Assembly: GCA_002169365.1 (NCBI GenBank)
Contig: NHLE01000049.1
Location: forward strand, 1 to 15,356
Length of the DNA stretch: 15,356 nt
Direction of reading: 5' to 3'
From: Pelagibacteraceae bacterium TMED259
Lineage (GTDB): Bacteria > Pseudomonadota > Alphaproteobacteria > HIMB59
Every line of letters begins with the position of its first letter. The stretch's first letter is position 1. Both the position numbers and the translations under genes were made by a program. Of this stretch, positions 1-8,036 are shown one piece after another. Below the pieces are notes generated by a model. The model was given only the letters and a program-made list of their open reading frames with translations. It was not told the origin of the DNA and made no database searches.

Positions 1-125
1 TTAGTTTATCTAAAAAATTATATAGATCTTATATATTTTAGATTTATTAAATTAATATATTGTAATTTGGTATTATTCATTATGTTTTTTTAGTTTTTCT
101 AAAAAACTATTAAGAAAGGTATTAC
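1..125 (+). promoter_or_regulatory. AT-rich upstream region of the GcvT-like gene with a repeated TTTAG/CTAAA motif
   Basis: This stretch has no open reading frame of note and should carry the promoter of the gene starting at 126. A 17-base element at 1-17 recurs at 90-106 with one mismatch. Each copy contains a short inverted repeat (TTAG/CTAA at 1-13; TTTAG-N5-CTAAA at 89-103). The second copy can also fold as an 8-bp hairpin (arms 91-98 and 102-109) shortly before the ribosome binding site AGAAAGG (113-119), 6 bases ahead of the ATG. The paired motif could be an operator, but in sequence this AT-rich it could also be chance. No clear -35/-10 pair was identified. The palindrome seen before the mgd operon is absent here, so this gene is probably regulated separately. 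Confidence 0.4.
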
Positions 126-1316
126 ATGACCATCAGAGACTCTATAGGAAAAGAAGCTGTTTTTGTGAGTAAATCTACAACATTGCACGTTGGTATGAAA
201 AGATTTGATAAAGGGCCTTATTTTGATTTTTATCATAAGGAAAGCAATTTATACGGCGTATATGCTGAACGTTTTTATCCTATTTCATTAGGTAATAATG
301 TAGAGGATATGTATTGGCGACTTAGAAGAAAAGCAGTCATGTATGATGTGCCTGAAAAACCTATTCAAATAGAGGGCCCAGATGCAGGGAAATTTTTAGA
401 TAAGGTTTTTAGTAGAAAAATATCAACCATGAAGGTGGGCAGGGGTAGATACGCTATTGCCTGTAATGAAGATGGTGGAATATTTATTGATGGAGTTTTT
501 TTTCGACTTGATGAAAACAAGTATTGGTATGTACAGCCTGATGGTCCACTAGAAACATGGCTAAAAGCTCATCAAGGTAACTATGATGTAAAAATTTCAG
601 ACCCCTCATCAAGAGTAATACAAGTACAAGGCCCAGCTTCTCAAGAAATCTTATCACAATTAACTAATGGATCTATTAATGATGATTTTAAATATTATCA
701 TTCAGGATACTTTGAGATAGCAAATCAAAAAGTTTATATTTCAAGAACAGGTTGGACTGCAGAGTTAGGTTATGAAATATATTCATTAGCTGGAAACACT
801 GACTATAAAAAACTTTGGAATACTATAATTGATGTAGGTGCCCCATTAGGACTTCAGCTTGATGGTATCTTATCTATGGAGATGAGAAGAATAGAAGGGG
901 GGATTTTGGATAACAACACAGACTTTGACTCTTCAATGAACCCGTATGAGGCCGGGTTAGGTTCTTTAGTTGATTTAGATAAGGATGATTTTATTGGTAA
1001 AAAATCACTAGAAAATTTTAGTTTAAAAAATGGAAAAAGATTATTTGGTTTAATCTCAGACAAGCCTTTAAAGTATAAATCTAATATATATTTATCCGAT
1101 GATAAAAGTATAGGGTTCTTACCAGCGTCTACTTGGTCTCCAACATTAAAAAAATTTATAGCTTATGTTCGATTTGATTATTCTGATGATTGGATGAATA
1201 GCAAAGTCAGAGCTGAGACGCAAGATAGTGATTTTGTTGAGTGTGATGTTGTTGACTTACCATTTTATGATAAAGATAAATTGATACCTAAAGGCAAAGA
1301 CAAAACAATTCCGTAG
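126..1316 (+). CDS. GcvT-family aminomethyltransferase / folate-dependent demethylase-like protein
   Basis: A 396-residue protein of the GcvT fold, the family of glycine-cleavage T protein, DMSP demethylase DmdA and other tetrahydrofolate-dependent methyl-removing enzymes. Visible family marks are WRLRRKAVMYDV (64-75), QIEGPDAGKFLD (81-92), the NEDGGIFIDG loop (114-123, with Asp122 near the position of the catalytic acid in GcvT), a second IQVQGPAS repeat (about 165-172), TGWTAELGYEIY (about 210-221) and MNPYEAGLGSLVDLDKDDFIGKKSL in the C-terminal part (named by its ends only: starts near 270, ends near 294). The roughly 50-residue N-terminal extension before the fold is unlike GcvT. The start is ATG with AGAAAGG 6 bases upstream. 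The sequence differs from canonical DmdA and is far too short for TMAO demethylase Tdm, which carries an extra N-terminal domain. Location beside methylamine genes suggests an N-, S- or O-methyl substrate and methyl-THF formation, but the substrate is unknown. It is convergent with the tmm unit, 13 bases away. Confidence 0.85.
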   Translation: MTIRDSIGKEAVFVSKSTTLHVGMKRFDKGPYFDFYHKESNLYGVYAERFYPISLGNNVEDMYWRLRRKAVMYDVPEKPIQIEGPDAGKFLDKVFSRKISTMKVGRGRYAIACNEDGGIFIDGVFFRLDENKYWYVQPDGPLETWLKAHQGNYDVKISDPSSRVIQVQGPASQEILSQLTNGSINDDFKYYHSGYFEIANQKVYISRTGWTAELGYEIYSLAGNTDYKKLWNTIIDVGAPLGLQLDGILSMEMRRIEGGILDNNTDFDSSMNPYEAGLGSLVDLDKDDFIGKKSLENFSLKNGKRLFGLISDKPLKYKSNIYLSDDKSIGFLPASTWSPTLKKFIAYVRFDYSDDWMNSKVRAETQDSDFVECDVVDLPFYDKDKLIPKGKDKTIP

Positions 1317-1329
1317 TAATTGAAGTAGC

Positions 1330-1707
1330 TTAAATTATTTTATAAATATGGATTTTATTTCCATCTAAGTCTTTGATGTAGGCGCCATAATAATTTGGGG
1401 TATGGTCTCGTAATCCTGGTGCACCGTCACTTTGGCCACCAGCCTTTATGGCTGTTTCATAAAAGAGATCCACTTCATCTTTTGAATTAGCGGTAATAAT
1501 CATTTGAGAACCATTACCTCTTGTAGCAGGTTCTTTGTTAAAAGGCTTAATTACCCAAAAACATTCCTCTTCAATTGAGTATCCATATCCAATTTCGTTT
1601 TGAGTTGTTTGACATCTCACAACATTAATAGATTTAAAAACAACATCATAAAACTTACCTGCTTCTTCTAAGTTATTTGTTCCAAAACAAACTCCTGAGT
1701 AAAACAT
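1330..1707 (-). CDS. VOC-family (glyoxalase/bleomycin-resistance fold) protein
   Basis: A small single-domain protein of 125 residues (ATG at 1707; a TTG one codon upstream is possible but has no support). The pattern is typical of the vicinal oxygen chelate fold: an opening strand with a NLEEAGKFYDVVF helix, the repeat strand FWVIKPFN, a central DEVDLFYETAIKAGG helix, and a closing AYIKDLDGNKIHIYKI strand. The DPDGN-like turn near the C-terminus is the usual family signature. The family includes glyoxalase I, ring-cleaving dioxygenases and antibiotic-binding proteins; this one resembles the PhnB-like/glyoxalase-like uncharacterised group and its substrate cannot be read from sequence. It lies 4 bases after the stop of the small membrane protein and downstream of tmm on the same strand, so it is probably co-transcribed. 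A role in handling a reactive by-product of amine oxidation is only inference. Confidence 0.85.
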   Translation of the reverse strand: MFYSGVCFGTNNLEEAGKFYDVVFKSINVVRCQTTQNEIGYGYSIEEECFWVIKPFNKEPATRGNGSQMIITANSKDEVDLFYETAIKAGGQSDGAPGLRDHTPNYYGAYIKDLDGNKIHIYKII

Positions 1708-1711
1708 CAAG

Positions 1712-1879
1712 TTAATCTTTTTTTTTTCTTAAAAAAGGAATTAAGAATACAAAACAAGCGATGAAGAAAAATATACTTCCAAACATAGCCCAAAAGCTAC
1801 CGATACTAGAAATAATAAAGCCTACAGCAGATATGATAAATAAAATCCAACCGATAAGATTAATTGTATTATTGCTCAT
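1712..1879 (-). CDS. Small two-segment membrane protein, 55 residues
   Basis: A short reading frame on the minus strand, ATG at 1879 to TAA at 1712-1714, fills the space between tmm and the VOC gene. The product is nearly all hydrophobic: NLIGWILFIISAVGFIIS (7-24) and a second segment around WAMFGSIFFFIACFVFLIP (30-48), joined by a short SIGSF turn and ending in a basic tail LRKKKD. This predicts a helical hairpin with the lysine-rich end probably on the cytoplasmic side. The frame is open, has coding-like codon choice matching its neighbours, ends 4 bases before the VOC ATG, and begins shortly after tmm. It has no recognised enzymatic motif. I recall similar tiny hydrophobic proteins in marine Alphaproteobacteria, sometimes labelled as cytochrome-oxidase-like, but cannot confirm a family here. 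It may be a membrane anchor or a small transporter accessory. Reality of the gene is likely; function unknown. Confidence 0.7.
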   Translation of the reverse strand: MSNNTINLIGWILFIISAVGFIISSIGSFWAMFGSIFFFIACFVFLIPFLRKKKD

Positions 1880-1888
1880 TTTTTTTAT

Positions 1889-1915
1889 CCAGCTCTTAGA
1901 ATTCTTAAGAGCTGG
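1889..1915 (-). other. Intergenic stem-loop between tmm and the small membrane protein gene
   Basis: A perfect 10-bp inverted repeat (CCAGCTCTTA at 1889-1898 and TAAGAGCTGG at 1906-1915) with a 7-base loop lies 12 bases after the tmm stop. Read on the tmm transcript, the stem is followed by an A-run rather than a U-run, and the next ATG is only 9 bases beyond it. It is therefore a poor intrinsic terminator and more likely an mRNA 3'-end-protecting or processing structure, or one that limits translation of the small gene. The GG at the base of the stem is the only purine-rich stretch that could serve as that gene's ribosome binding site. Confidence 0.6.
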
Positions 1916-1927
1916 AATATCATTAAT

Positions 1928-3265
1928 TTAGTTTTTCAAATATGTTTCTGCTGAGTCGTCTAATGCTTCTGACCAAGCTGTGTGATGTTTTGGGGCAACA
2001 TTACCCGTCATTAATGATTTGTATGACTTATTTCTATACCCCATGATGTCATTATGTTTATCATGTTCCCATTCCATAAATGTTTTGTTAACACCTTCAA
2101 TGTCAAAGGTAGGATAGTCAGTTGCCTCAATTAATTCTTTTGTATAATCACCTTGGAACCAAATCATATCTTCATCTGTTTCAAGCTTTTCTTCTCTATC
2201 TTTCCACTGTTGATTGTTTTTCAGCATTTCCTCTTTATTTGGCAGTGAAATTTTACCTTGTATAAAGTCGCGTGCGTACCAAGCTTGAGCATCAAACATG
2301 TTAAAAGTATAAAATTGATCTTGCATTCCGAGATACATCATTTTGGGGTTATCGACCCAAAAAATACCTTTGTATATTCCAAGCGGCCATAGACAGTTAT
2401 TTGTTTTGAGTTTTAGTTCATCTGGAAGGAAGGGGAAGTGATGAAGGTATCCTGTGCATAGCACAATCGCATCAACAACCTTAGATGTTCCATCAATAAA
2501 AGTGACCTTATTGCCTTCTTCTATGTGGTCAATTAAAGGTACTTGTGAAAAATTATCAGGCCAATGAAATCCTGTTGGATTTGTTCGGTAACTTATGGTG
2601 ACAGATTTACAACCATACTTCCAACATTGCGAAGAAATATCTTCTGCAGAATAACTGGTACCAACAATTAAAATATCTTTATCTTTAAATTCTAGGGCAT
2701 CTCTGAAATCATGAGCATGCATAACCCTGCCACCAAATTTTTCTAATCCTTTGAAGTTTGGTACGTTTGGAGTTGAGAAGTGCCCAGAAGCACAAACTAC
2801 ATAATCAAATTCTTCAGTAGTTTTGGAATCATCTACTAGGTTATGAGCTGTAACATTAAAATTATCTTTATCTTTGTTATAGACTACTTCCCTTACAGGC
2901 GTTCTAAATTTAATTTTATCTCTAAAGTTTGATTTTTTTAATCTTCCTTGGATATAATCCAACATAACAGCTCTTGGAGGATAGGAGGCTATTGGTTTTC
3001 CAAAATGTTCTTCAAATGTATAATCAGCAAACTCTAAACATTCTTTGGGTCCATTAGACCATAAGTAACGATACATACTCGCGTGAACGGGCTCTCCAAA
3101 TTCATCAGTTCCAGTTCTCCATGTATAATTCCAAAGGCCTCCCCAATCTTCTTGTTTTTCATAACAAACAATTTCAGGAATATTTTCACCATTTCTCTCA
3201 GCTGATTCGAAGGCACGCAGTTGAGCTATTCCGCTTGGCCCTGCACCTATAATACAAACTTTCAT
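1928..3265 (-). CDS. tmm: Trimethylamine monooxygenase (bacterial flavin-containing monooxygenase)
   Basis: A cytoplasmic FAD- and NADPH-dependent monooxygenase that oxidises trimethylamine to TMAO, and in characterised members other small amines as well. The 445-residue protein has the FAD-binding GAGPSG (7-12), the FMO fingerprint F177-x-G179-xxx-H183-xxx-F187, the NADPH-binding loop VGTSYSAED (201-209) and the late LCTGY motif (269-273). Tyr205 corresponds to the Tyr reported to shift on NADP+ binding in the roseobacter enzyme. Long blocks such as [19 protein letters not shown] and [12 protein letters not shown] are near-identical to recognised Tmm proteins, which makes the substrate call strong. 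The start is ATG with an excellent AGGAGGA five bases upstream. It is divergent from the mgd operon and heads a unit with the small membrane protein and the VOC gene. Unlike many marine clusters, tdm is not adjacent. Confidence 0.93.
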   Translation of the reverse strand: MKVCIIGAGPSGIAQLRAFESAERNGENIPEIVCYEKQEDWGGLWNYTWRTGTDEFGEPVHASMYRYLWSNGPKECLEFADYTFEEHFGKPIASYPPRAVMLDYIQGRLKKSNFRDKIKFRTPVREVVYNKDKDNFNVTAHNLVDDSKTTEEFDYVVCASGHFSTPNVPNFKGLEKFGGRVMHAHDFRDALEFKDKDILIVGTSYSAEDISSQCWKYGCKSVTISYRTNPTGFHWPDNFSQVPLIDHIEEGNKVTFIDGTSKVVDAIVLCTGYLHHFPFLPDELKLKTNNCLWPLGIYKGIFWVDNPKMMYLGMQDQFYTFNMFDAQAWYARDFIQGKISLPNKEEMLKNNQQWKDREEKLETDEDMIWFQGDYTKELIEATDYPTFDIEGVNKTFMEWEHDKHNDIMGYRNKSYKSLMTGNVAPKHHTAWSEALDDSAETYLKN

Positions 3266-3509
3266 TTAAATCCTCCTAAGACCAAAATAATTTTTTTAAT
3301 TAATATATGTTAATTACAAAGAGATAAAATTTTTTTTTTATCCTTTTTGTCATATCTTTAGAGGTTTTTTATACTAATAATCTATTCAGTTGCTTCTTAA
3401 TTTTAGAAAAATATCTATTTTTTGCATGCGTAAATTTGTTTCATAATTTGAAACAATATTTATTTGTATTTAAATTCAAAATGTATTATTCCCTAAGTTA
3501 GGAACTCAA
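3266..3509. promoter_or_regulatory. Divergent promoter region between tmm and the mgd-mgs operon
   Basis: This 244-base gap is the largest non-coding stretch in the window and must hold promoters in both directions. Toward tmm there is AGGAGGA (read on the minus strand, 3271-3277) and an inverted repeat TAATTAA/TTAATTA (3297-3303 and 3310-3316) that could overlap the tmm promoter. Toward the mgd operon there is the palindrome at 3436-3456 and the ribosome binding site TTAGGA (3498-3503), 6 bases before ATG. A plausible sigma-70 promoter for the plus strand is TTGAAA (3448-3453) and TAAATT (3471-3476) with 17-base spacing. Hexamer matches in such AT-rich DNA are weak evidence. Confidence 0.6.
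3436..3456. promoter_or_regulatory. Palindromic operator candidate upstream of mgdA (site 1)
   Basis: A perfect 8-bp inverted repeat TTGTTTCA-N5-TGAAACAA, centred at 3446, ends 53 bases before the mgdA start. The same 21 bases plus one more downstream base occur unchanged at 13652-13672, and a variant sits before the IclR gene, so it is probably that regulator's binding site. The right arm overlaps the proposed -35 hexamer, which fits repression by occlusion, although IclR proteins can also activate. Confidence 0.75.
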
Positions 3510-4766
3510 ATGCAAAAATATTCTATATTTAGTTTAGTTAAAAATGCTCTAACCAATCACAAGGATTGGGAGGTAGCGTGGAAGAACCCAGAGCCAAAAA
3601 AAGAATATGACGTTATCATTATTGGTGGTGGCGGTCATGGATTAGCTACTGCTTACTATTTAGCAAAGGAACATGGAATTACAAATGTTGCTATTTTAGA
3701 AAAAGGCTGGATTGGTGGAGGTAACATTGGAAGAAATACCACCATCCTCAGATCCAATTATATGTTTGATGCAAACTCTCATTTTTATGAGTTTGGTATG
3801 AAGCAATGGGAAACGCTAAGCCAAGAATTAAATTATAATGTTATGTATTCTCCAAGAGGGATAATAAACCTAGCTCACTCTGATGCACAGATGAATGCAT
3901 ATGCAAGAAGAGGTAATTCAATGAGACTTAATGGAATTGATGCTGTTCTTCTAGGAAGAGATGAATTAAAAAAAATGATTCCCTTTGCTGATTTTTCAGA
4001 TACTTGTCGCTTCCCTATTCATGGTGGACTAATGCAACCTCGTGGAGGCACTGCTAGACACGATGCTGTTGCTTGGGGGTATGCAAGACAGGCTGACTCT
4101 ATGGGAGTTGATATAATTCAAAATTGTGAAGTTACTGGATTTGATATTACTGATGGTAAGGTTTCGGGTGTTCAAACCTCAAGAGGTAGCATCAAGACAA
4201 AAAAAGTAGGCTTGTGCGTTGCAGGTAGCACTACATTGTTAGCTGATATGTTAAATATGAGACTGCCAATTGAAGCTCATGTTTTACAAGCTTGTGTATC
4301 AGAACCGGTCAAACCATTACTAGATCAAGTAGTCACATTTGGAGCTGGTCATTTTTATTGCAGTCAATCTGACAAAGGTGAGATGGTTATGGGTGGTGAT
4401 TTAGATGGTTATAATAGCTATGCACAAAGAGGTAACATGCCTATGATACAACATGTTTTAACTGGTGGATTAGCTGTATTTCCTAACTTTAGTAGATTGA
4501 AAATGCTCCGTACTTGGGGTGGTATTATGGATATGTCCATGGATGGATCACCTATTATTGATAAGACGCATATTGACGGAGTATATCTAAATTGTGGATG
4601 GTGCTATGGTGGCTTTAAGGCTACTCCATGCTCTGGATATGTATTTGCTCATACTATTGCTAAAAATGAAGTGCATGAATTAAATGCTGATTTTAATCTG
4701 GAAAGATTTCATTCAGGAAGAATTATTGATGAAAAGGGTGTCGGTCCTAAACCTTGGATCGGTTAA
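3510..4766 (+). CDS. mgdA: N-methylglutamate dehydrogenase subunit A (sarcosine oxidase beta-like flavoprotein)
   Basis: The 418-residue catalytic flavoprotein of a heterotetrameric sarcosine-oxidase-type enzyme. It has the DAO-family FAD motif DVIIIGGGGHG (34-44) and the FMN-attachment region GGTARHDAVAWG (179-190); His184 aligns with the histidine that carries covalent FMN in heterotetrameric sarcosine oxidase beta subunits. A conserved RTWGGIMDMSMDGSPIID stretch and a GWCYGGFKATP stretch near the C-terminus complete the fold. In this family the subunit removes a methyl group from a secondary amine. Proximity to mgsABC and a gmaS-like gene points to N-methylglutamate as substrate rather than sarcosine; that choice rests on context. 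The start is ATG with TTAGGA 6 bases upstream. It is the first gene of the long operon, with a palindrome 53 bases before it; the next gene begins 3 bases after its stop. Confidence 0.85.
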   Translation: MQKYSIFSLVKNALTNHKDWEVAWKNPEPKKEYDVIIIGGGGHGLATAYYLAKEHGITNVAILEKGWIGGGNIGRNTTILRSNYMFDANSHFYEFGMKQWETLSQELNYNVMYSPRGIINLAHSDAQMNAYARRGNSMRLNGIDAVLLGRDELKKMIPFADFSDTCRFPIHGGLMQPRGGTARHDAVAWGYARQADSMGVDIIQNCEVTGFDITDGKVSGVQTSRGSIKTKKVGLCVAGSTTLLADMLNMRLPIEAHVLQACVSEPVKPLLDQVVTFGAGHFYCSQSDKGEMVMGGDLDGYNSYAQRGNMPMIQHVLTGGLAVFPNFSRLKMLRTWGGIMDMSMDGSPIIDKTHIDGVYLNCGWCYGGFKATPCSGYVFAHTIAKNEVHELNADFNLERFHSGRIIDEKGVGPKPWIG

Positions 4767-4769
4767 TCG

Positions 4770-5042
4770 ATGTTAGAAATTAGGTGCCCACATTGTGGTA
4801 AGAGATCACAAAATGAATTTTCTTATGGTGGAGACGGTAATGTAAAAAGACCTACTCTTGGAGAGGAAATAAATACAAAAGATTGGGATGACTTTGTTTA
4901 CTTTAGAGACAATCCGAGAGGTAAGCATACAGAGTTATGGCATCATACTTCAGGTTGTAGGCAATGGTTTAAAGCATCAAGAGATACAGCTACCCATGAA
5001 ATATTTGCAACATGTAAAATGAATGAGGATTTCAATGAGTAA
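4770..5042 (+). CDS. mgdB: N-methylglutamate dehydrogenase subunit B (sarcosine oxidase delta-like, zinc subunit)
   Basis: A 90-residue protein of the SoxD family, the small structural subunit that binds one zinc ion in heterotetrameric sarcosine oxidase. The ligands seen in the characterised enzyme are all present at the same numbers: Cys6 and Cys9 in IRCPHCGKR, and His59 and Cys63 in WHHTSGCRQWF. The conserved central block DWDDFVYFRDNPRG (38-51) is also typical. Length is normal for the family. It begins 3 bases after mgdA stops, and its last 8 bases overlap the start of mgdC, consistent with coupled translation of the complex in fixed ratio. Confidence 0.88.
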   Translation: MLEIRCPHCGKRSQNEFSYGGDGNVKRPTLGEEINTKDWDDFVYFRDNPRGKHTELWHHTSGCRQWFKASRDTATHEIFATCKMNEDFNE

Positions 5043-8034
5043 TCAATTTCGAACTACAAACTCTTTAGGTTTGATTAACAAAAATAAAATTTTAAATTTT
5101 ACTTTTAACGGTGAATCCTTCCAAGGCTATGAAGGGGATACTCTTGCTTCTGCTTTAATAGCAAATGGTGTTCATTTAGTTGGTAGAAGTTTTAAATACC
5201 ATAGACCCCGAGGATTTTTAGGCGCGGGTGTTGAAGAGCCTAACGCTATGGTTCAATTACATGAAGGTAATCGCTCCGAGCCAAACATAATAGCAACAGA
5301 AGTAGAACTGGTTGAGGGACTTGTAGCCAATAGTCAGAATTGTTGGCCCTCTGTAAAATTTGATATTGGAGAAATAAATAATGTACTGAATCGTTTTTTT
5401 CCTGCTGGTTTTTATTACAAAACGTTCATGTGGCCAAAAAGTTTTTGGTATAAGATTTACGAGCCTATTATTAGAAAAGCTGCGGGTATGGGTATCGCCC
5501 CATTGAGCCCTGATCCTGATCGATATGAGCATAATTATGAGCACTGTGATGTTTTAGTTGTTGGCTCAGGACCTTCGGGTTTAGCTAGTGCTCTAGCTGC
5601 TGCAAAAAATGGTGCCAGAGTTATATTAGCTGAAGATAAAGCACATTTTGGCGGCTCTCTTTTAAATGATGAAGTTACTATCGGAAATATGTCTGGTAGA
5701 GAATGGGCCAGCGATGTCATTTCACAGTTAAAAAATCTCCCTAATGTTACTGTAAAAAATAGATCTCAAGTTTTTGGTTATTATGATCATAATATGACTG
5801 TCATGTTTGAAAGAGTAAGTGATCATATTGAAAATCCAAATCAATATACACCCCGTCAAAGACTCCATTATATAAGGGCAGGAGAGGTAATTGTTTCTAC
5901 AGGTTCAATAGAAAGACCAATTTCTTTTGGAAACAATGATAGACCAGGAATTTTATTAGCATCTGCTGCAAATGAATATATGAAAGTCTACGAGACACTG
6001 GTTGGAAAAAAACCAATAATTTTCACAAACAATGACACGGCTTATTCAGCTGCTATAGAGTTTTTAAAAAATGATATTACGCCTATTATCTTAGACACTC
6101 GTGATAATTCTAACGGAGAACTTGTAAAAGAAGTTCAAAACCTAGGTGTTAAAATTAGATTTAATTCAGGAATTGCGGATACAAAAGGTCATCTTAAAAT
6201 TAAATCTGCAACTATAGGTAAATTAGATAGCGACAAAGAAAATTTTATTTCATACGAAGAAGTTGAGTGTGATTGTATTTGCATGTCAGGAGGATGGACA
6301 CCAACAGTTCACTTGTCTTCTCAAGCAGGAAATAAATTAAAATTTAAAGAAGAAATCGATGCTTATGTACCCGATCAAAAAAGACAAAAAGAAACCGCTA
6401 TTGGTGCTGCGAATGGCTCCTACACTCTAGATCAATCTTTAGCAGAAGGATTTCAGGTTGGATTTGAACTATCTAATAAGTTCACCTCAAATAATTCAAA
6501 GACTGACACACCAATTTCAAACGAACCCTCACAAGAATCCCACGAAAAGTTATGGTGTATGCCTCTACCTGATGGAAAAAAACCTAAAAGGTTTATAGAT
6601 TTTCAAAATGACGTTGCCGTCTCAGACGTTGAATTAGCTTTAAGAGAGGGTTTTAGATCAATTGAGCATGTAAAAAGATATACGACTCTTGGTATGGCTG
6701 GTGATCAAGGTAAAACAAGTAATTTGAATGGTCTTCAATATGTCTCAAAAATTGAAAAAAAGATCGTACCTGAGGTTGGTCACACAACCTTTAGACCACC
6801 TTATACTCCAGTAACCATAGGAACAATTGTTGGAAGGGAAGTGGGCAATCACTACCTCCCTACACGTAAATCACCTATTCACAAATGGCATGAGGAAAAT
6901 AATGCTGTGTTTGTAGCAGCAGGTTTATGGGTTAGACCTAGATATTATCCAAGGGGCAATGAGACTATGAACGATGCCGTCAACCGTGAAGCGGCGAATG
7001 TAAGACAAAATGTTGGTATTTGTGATGTTACAACATTAGGTAAAATTGACATCAAAGGCCCTGATGCACCTGAGTTTTTGAATAGAATTTACACCAATGC
7101 TTGGTTGAAACTCCCTGTTGGAAAGGCTCGATATGGAGTTATGTTAAGAGAAGATGGAATGGTTATGGATGACGGAACTACATCTAGAATATCAGATAAT
7201 CATTTCCATATGACTACAACAACCGCTCAAGCTGCTAATGTTTTATCTCACCTTGAGTATTATCTTCAAGTGGTATGGCCAGAATTAGAGGTTAATGTTC
7301 TATCTTCAACTGAGCAGTTTGCAGGTGTTGCAGTAGCAGGCCCTAAATCCCGAGAACTTTTAAGTAAAATGTTTCCATCAGATGACTTATCCAATGAAGG
7401 CCTCCCATTCATGGGCTTACTAGATACTAAACTCGGTGATATTCCTGCAAGAATTTATAGAATTTCTTTCTCAGGTGAACTTGCCTATGAGGTCAATGTT
7501 GAATCAGATTATGGTCTACATTTATGGAAGAAGATTATGGAAGTCGGATCAGACTTTGGAGTACAGCCATATGGCACTGAAGCACTTTCAACTCTCAGAA
7601 TAGAAATGGGACACGTTGCTGGTCCAGAATTAGATGGTAGATCAATTCCTTTTGATGTTGGTTTGAATGGTATGGTAAGTCAGAAAAAAGATTTTATTGG
7701 AAAGAGATCTTTGTCTAAAGATGCCTTTGTAGCTGAAGATAGACAAACAATTGTTGGTTTAGTTCCAGTTGATAAGAAAAGTAAAATACCCGAAGGCTCC
7801 CATATAGTAGCAAATGATAAGGCTCCAACGCCTATTCCTAAACTGGGACATGTTTCATCATCATGTTGGAGTGTTGAATACAATAACCCTTTCTCCATAG
7901 CCATTATGAAAGATGGAAAAAAACAAATTGGTAAAACTCTATTTGCGGTTTCCCCGTTGAAGGATATTTCTATTCCTGTTGAGGTCGTATCTTCTCATTA
8001 TGTTGACCCTAAGGGTGAAAGAGTGAGGTCATAA
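5035..8034 (+). CDS. mgdC: N-methylglutamate dehydrogenase subunit C (sarcosine oxidase alpha-like, NAD and folate domains)
   Basis: A 999-residue large subunit of SoxA type. The N-terminus (about 10-90) is a ferredoxin-like domain with no cysteines, as in sarcosine oxidase alpha, containing GRSFKYHRPRGFL. It is followed by a Rossmann dinucleotide domain with VVGSGPSG (about 175-182), the NAD-binding part, and a second nucleotide-binding half to about residue 480. The C-terminal 370 or so residues are a GcvT-like folate domain (VGICDVTTLGKIDIKGPDA, then SFSGELAYEVNV and PFDVGLNGMV), which captures the released one-carbon unit as methylene-THF in relatives. I choose ATG at 5035 rather than 5023 because GAGGA sits 5 bases before 5035 and the N-terminus then matches the family; the start overlaps the mgdB stop by 8 bases. 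Substrate assignment as for mgdA. Confidence 0.87.
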   Translation: MSNQFRTTNSLGLINKNKILNFTFNGESFQGYEGDTLASALIANGVHLVGRSFKYHRPRGFLGAGVEEPNAMVQLHEGNRSEPNIIATEVELVEGLVANSQNCWPSVKFDIGEINNVLNRFFPAGFYYKTFMWPKSFWYKIYEPIIRKAAGMGIAPLSPDPDRYEHNYEHCDVLVVGSGPSGLASALAAAKNGARVILAEDKAHFGGSLLNDEVTIGNMSGREWASDVISQLKNLPNVTVKNRSQVFGYYDHNMTVMFERVSDHIENPNQYTPRQRLHYIRAGEVIVSTGSIERPISFGNNDRPGILLASAANEYMKVYETLVGKKPIIFTNNDTAYSAAIEFLKNDITPIILDTRDNSNGELVKEVQNLGVKIRFNSGIADTKGHLKIKSATIGKLDSDKENFISYEEVECDCICMSGGWTPTVHLSSQAGNKLKFKEEIDAYVPDQKRQKETAIGAANGSYTLDQSLAEGFQVGFELSNKFTSNNSKTDTPISNEPSQESHEKLWCMPLPDGKKPKRFIDFQNDVAVSDVELALREGFRSIEHVKRYTTLGMAGDQGKTSNLNGLQYVSKIEKKIVPEVGHTTFRPPYTPVTIGTIVGREVGNHYLPTRKSPIHKWHEENNAVFVAAGLWVRPRYYPRGNETMNDAVNREAANVRQNVGICDVTTLGKIDIKGPDAPEFLNRIYTNAWLKLPVGKARYGVMLREDGMVMDDGTTSRISDNHFHMTTTTAQAANVLSHLEYYLQVVWPELEVNVLSSTEQFAGVAVAGPKSRELLSKMFPSDDLSNEGLPFMGLLDTKLGDIPARIYRISFSGELAYEVNVESDYGLHLWKKIMEVGSDFGVQPYGTEALSTLRIEMGHVAGPELDGRSIPFDVGLNGMVSQKKDFIGKRSLSKDAFVAEDRQTIVGLVPVDKKSKIPEGSHIVANDKAPTPIPKLGHVSSSCWSVEYNNPFSIAIMKDGKKQIGKTLFAVSPLKDISIPVEVVSSHYVDPKGERVRS

Positions 8035-8036
8035 AT

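Noticed and set aside
3323..3342. GATAAAA/TTTTATC hairpin in the divergent promoter region
   Set aside because: Only weak A-T pairs with a poly-T loop; no gene on the plus strand ends upstream for it to terminate, so it is probably a product of base composition.
3481..3501. Six-codon upstream frame ending at the mgdA ribosome binding site
   Set aside because: ATG through TAG just before mgdA could be a leader peptide, but it has no ribosome binding site and such short frames are common by chance.
5257..5544. 95-codon open frame on the minus strand inside mgdC
   Set aside because: It lies entirely antisense to a strongly conserved coding region, has no ribosome binding site or recognisable domain, and is explained by the codon pattern of mgdC.
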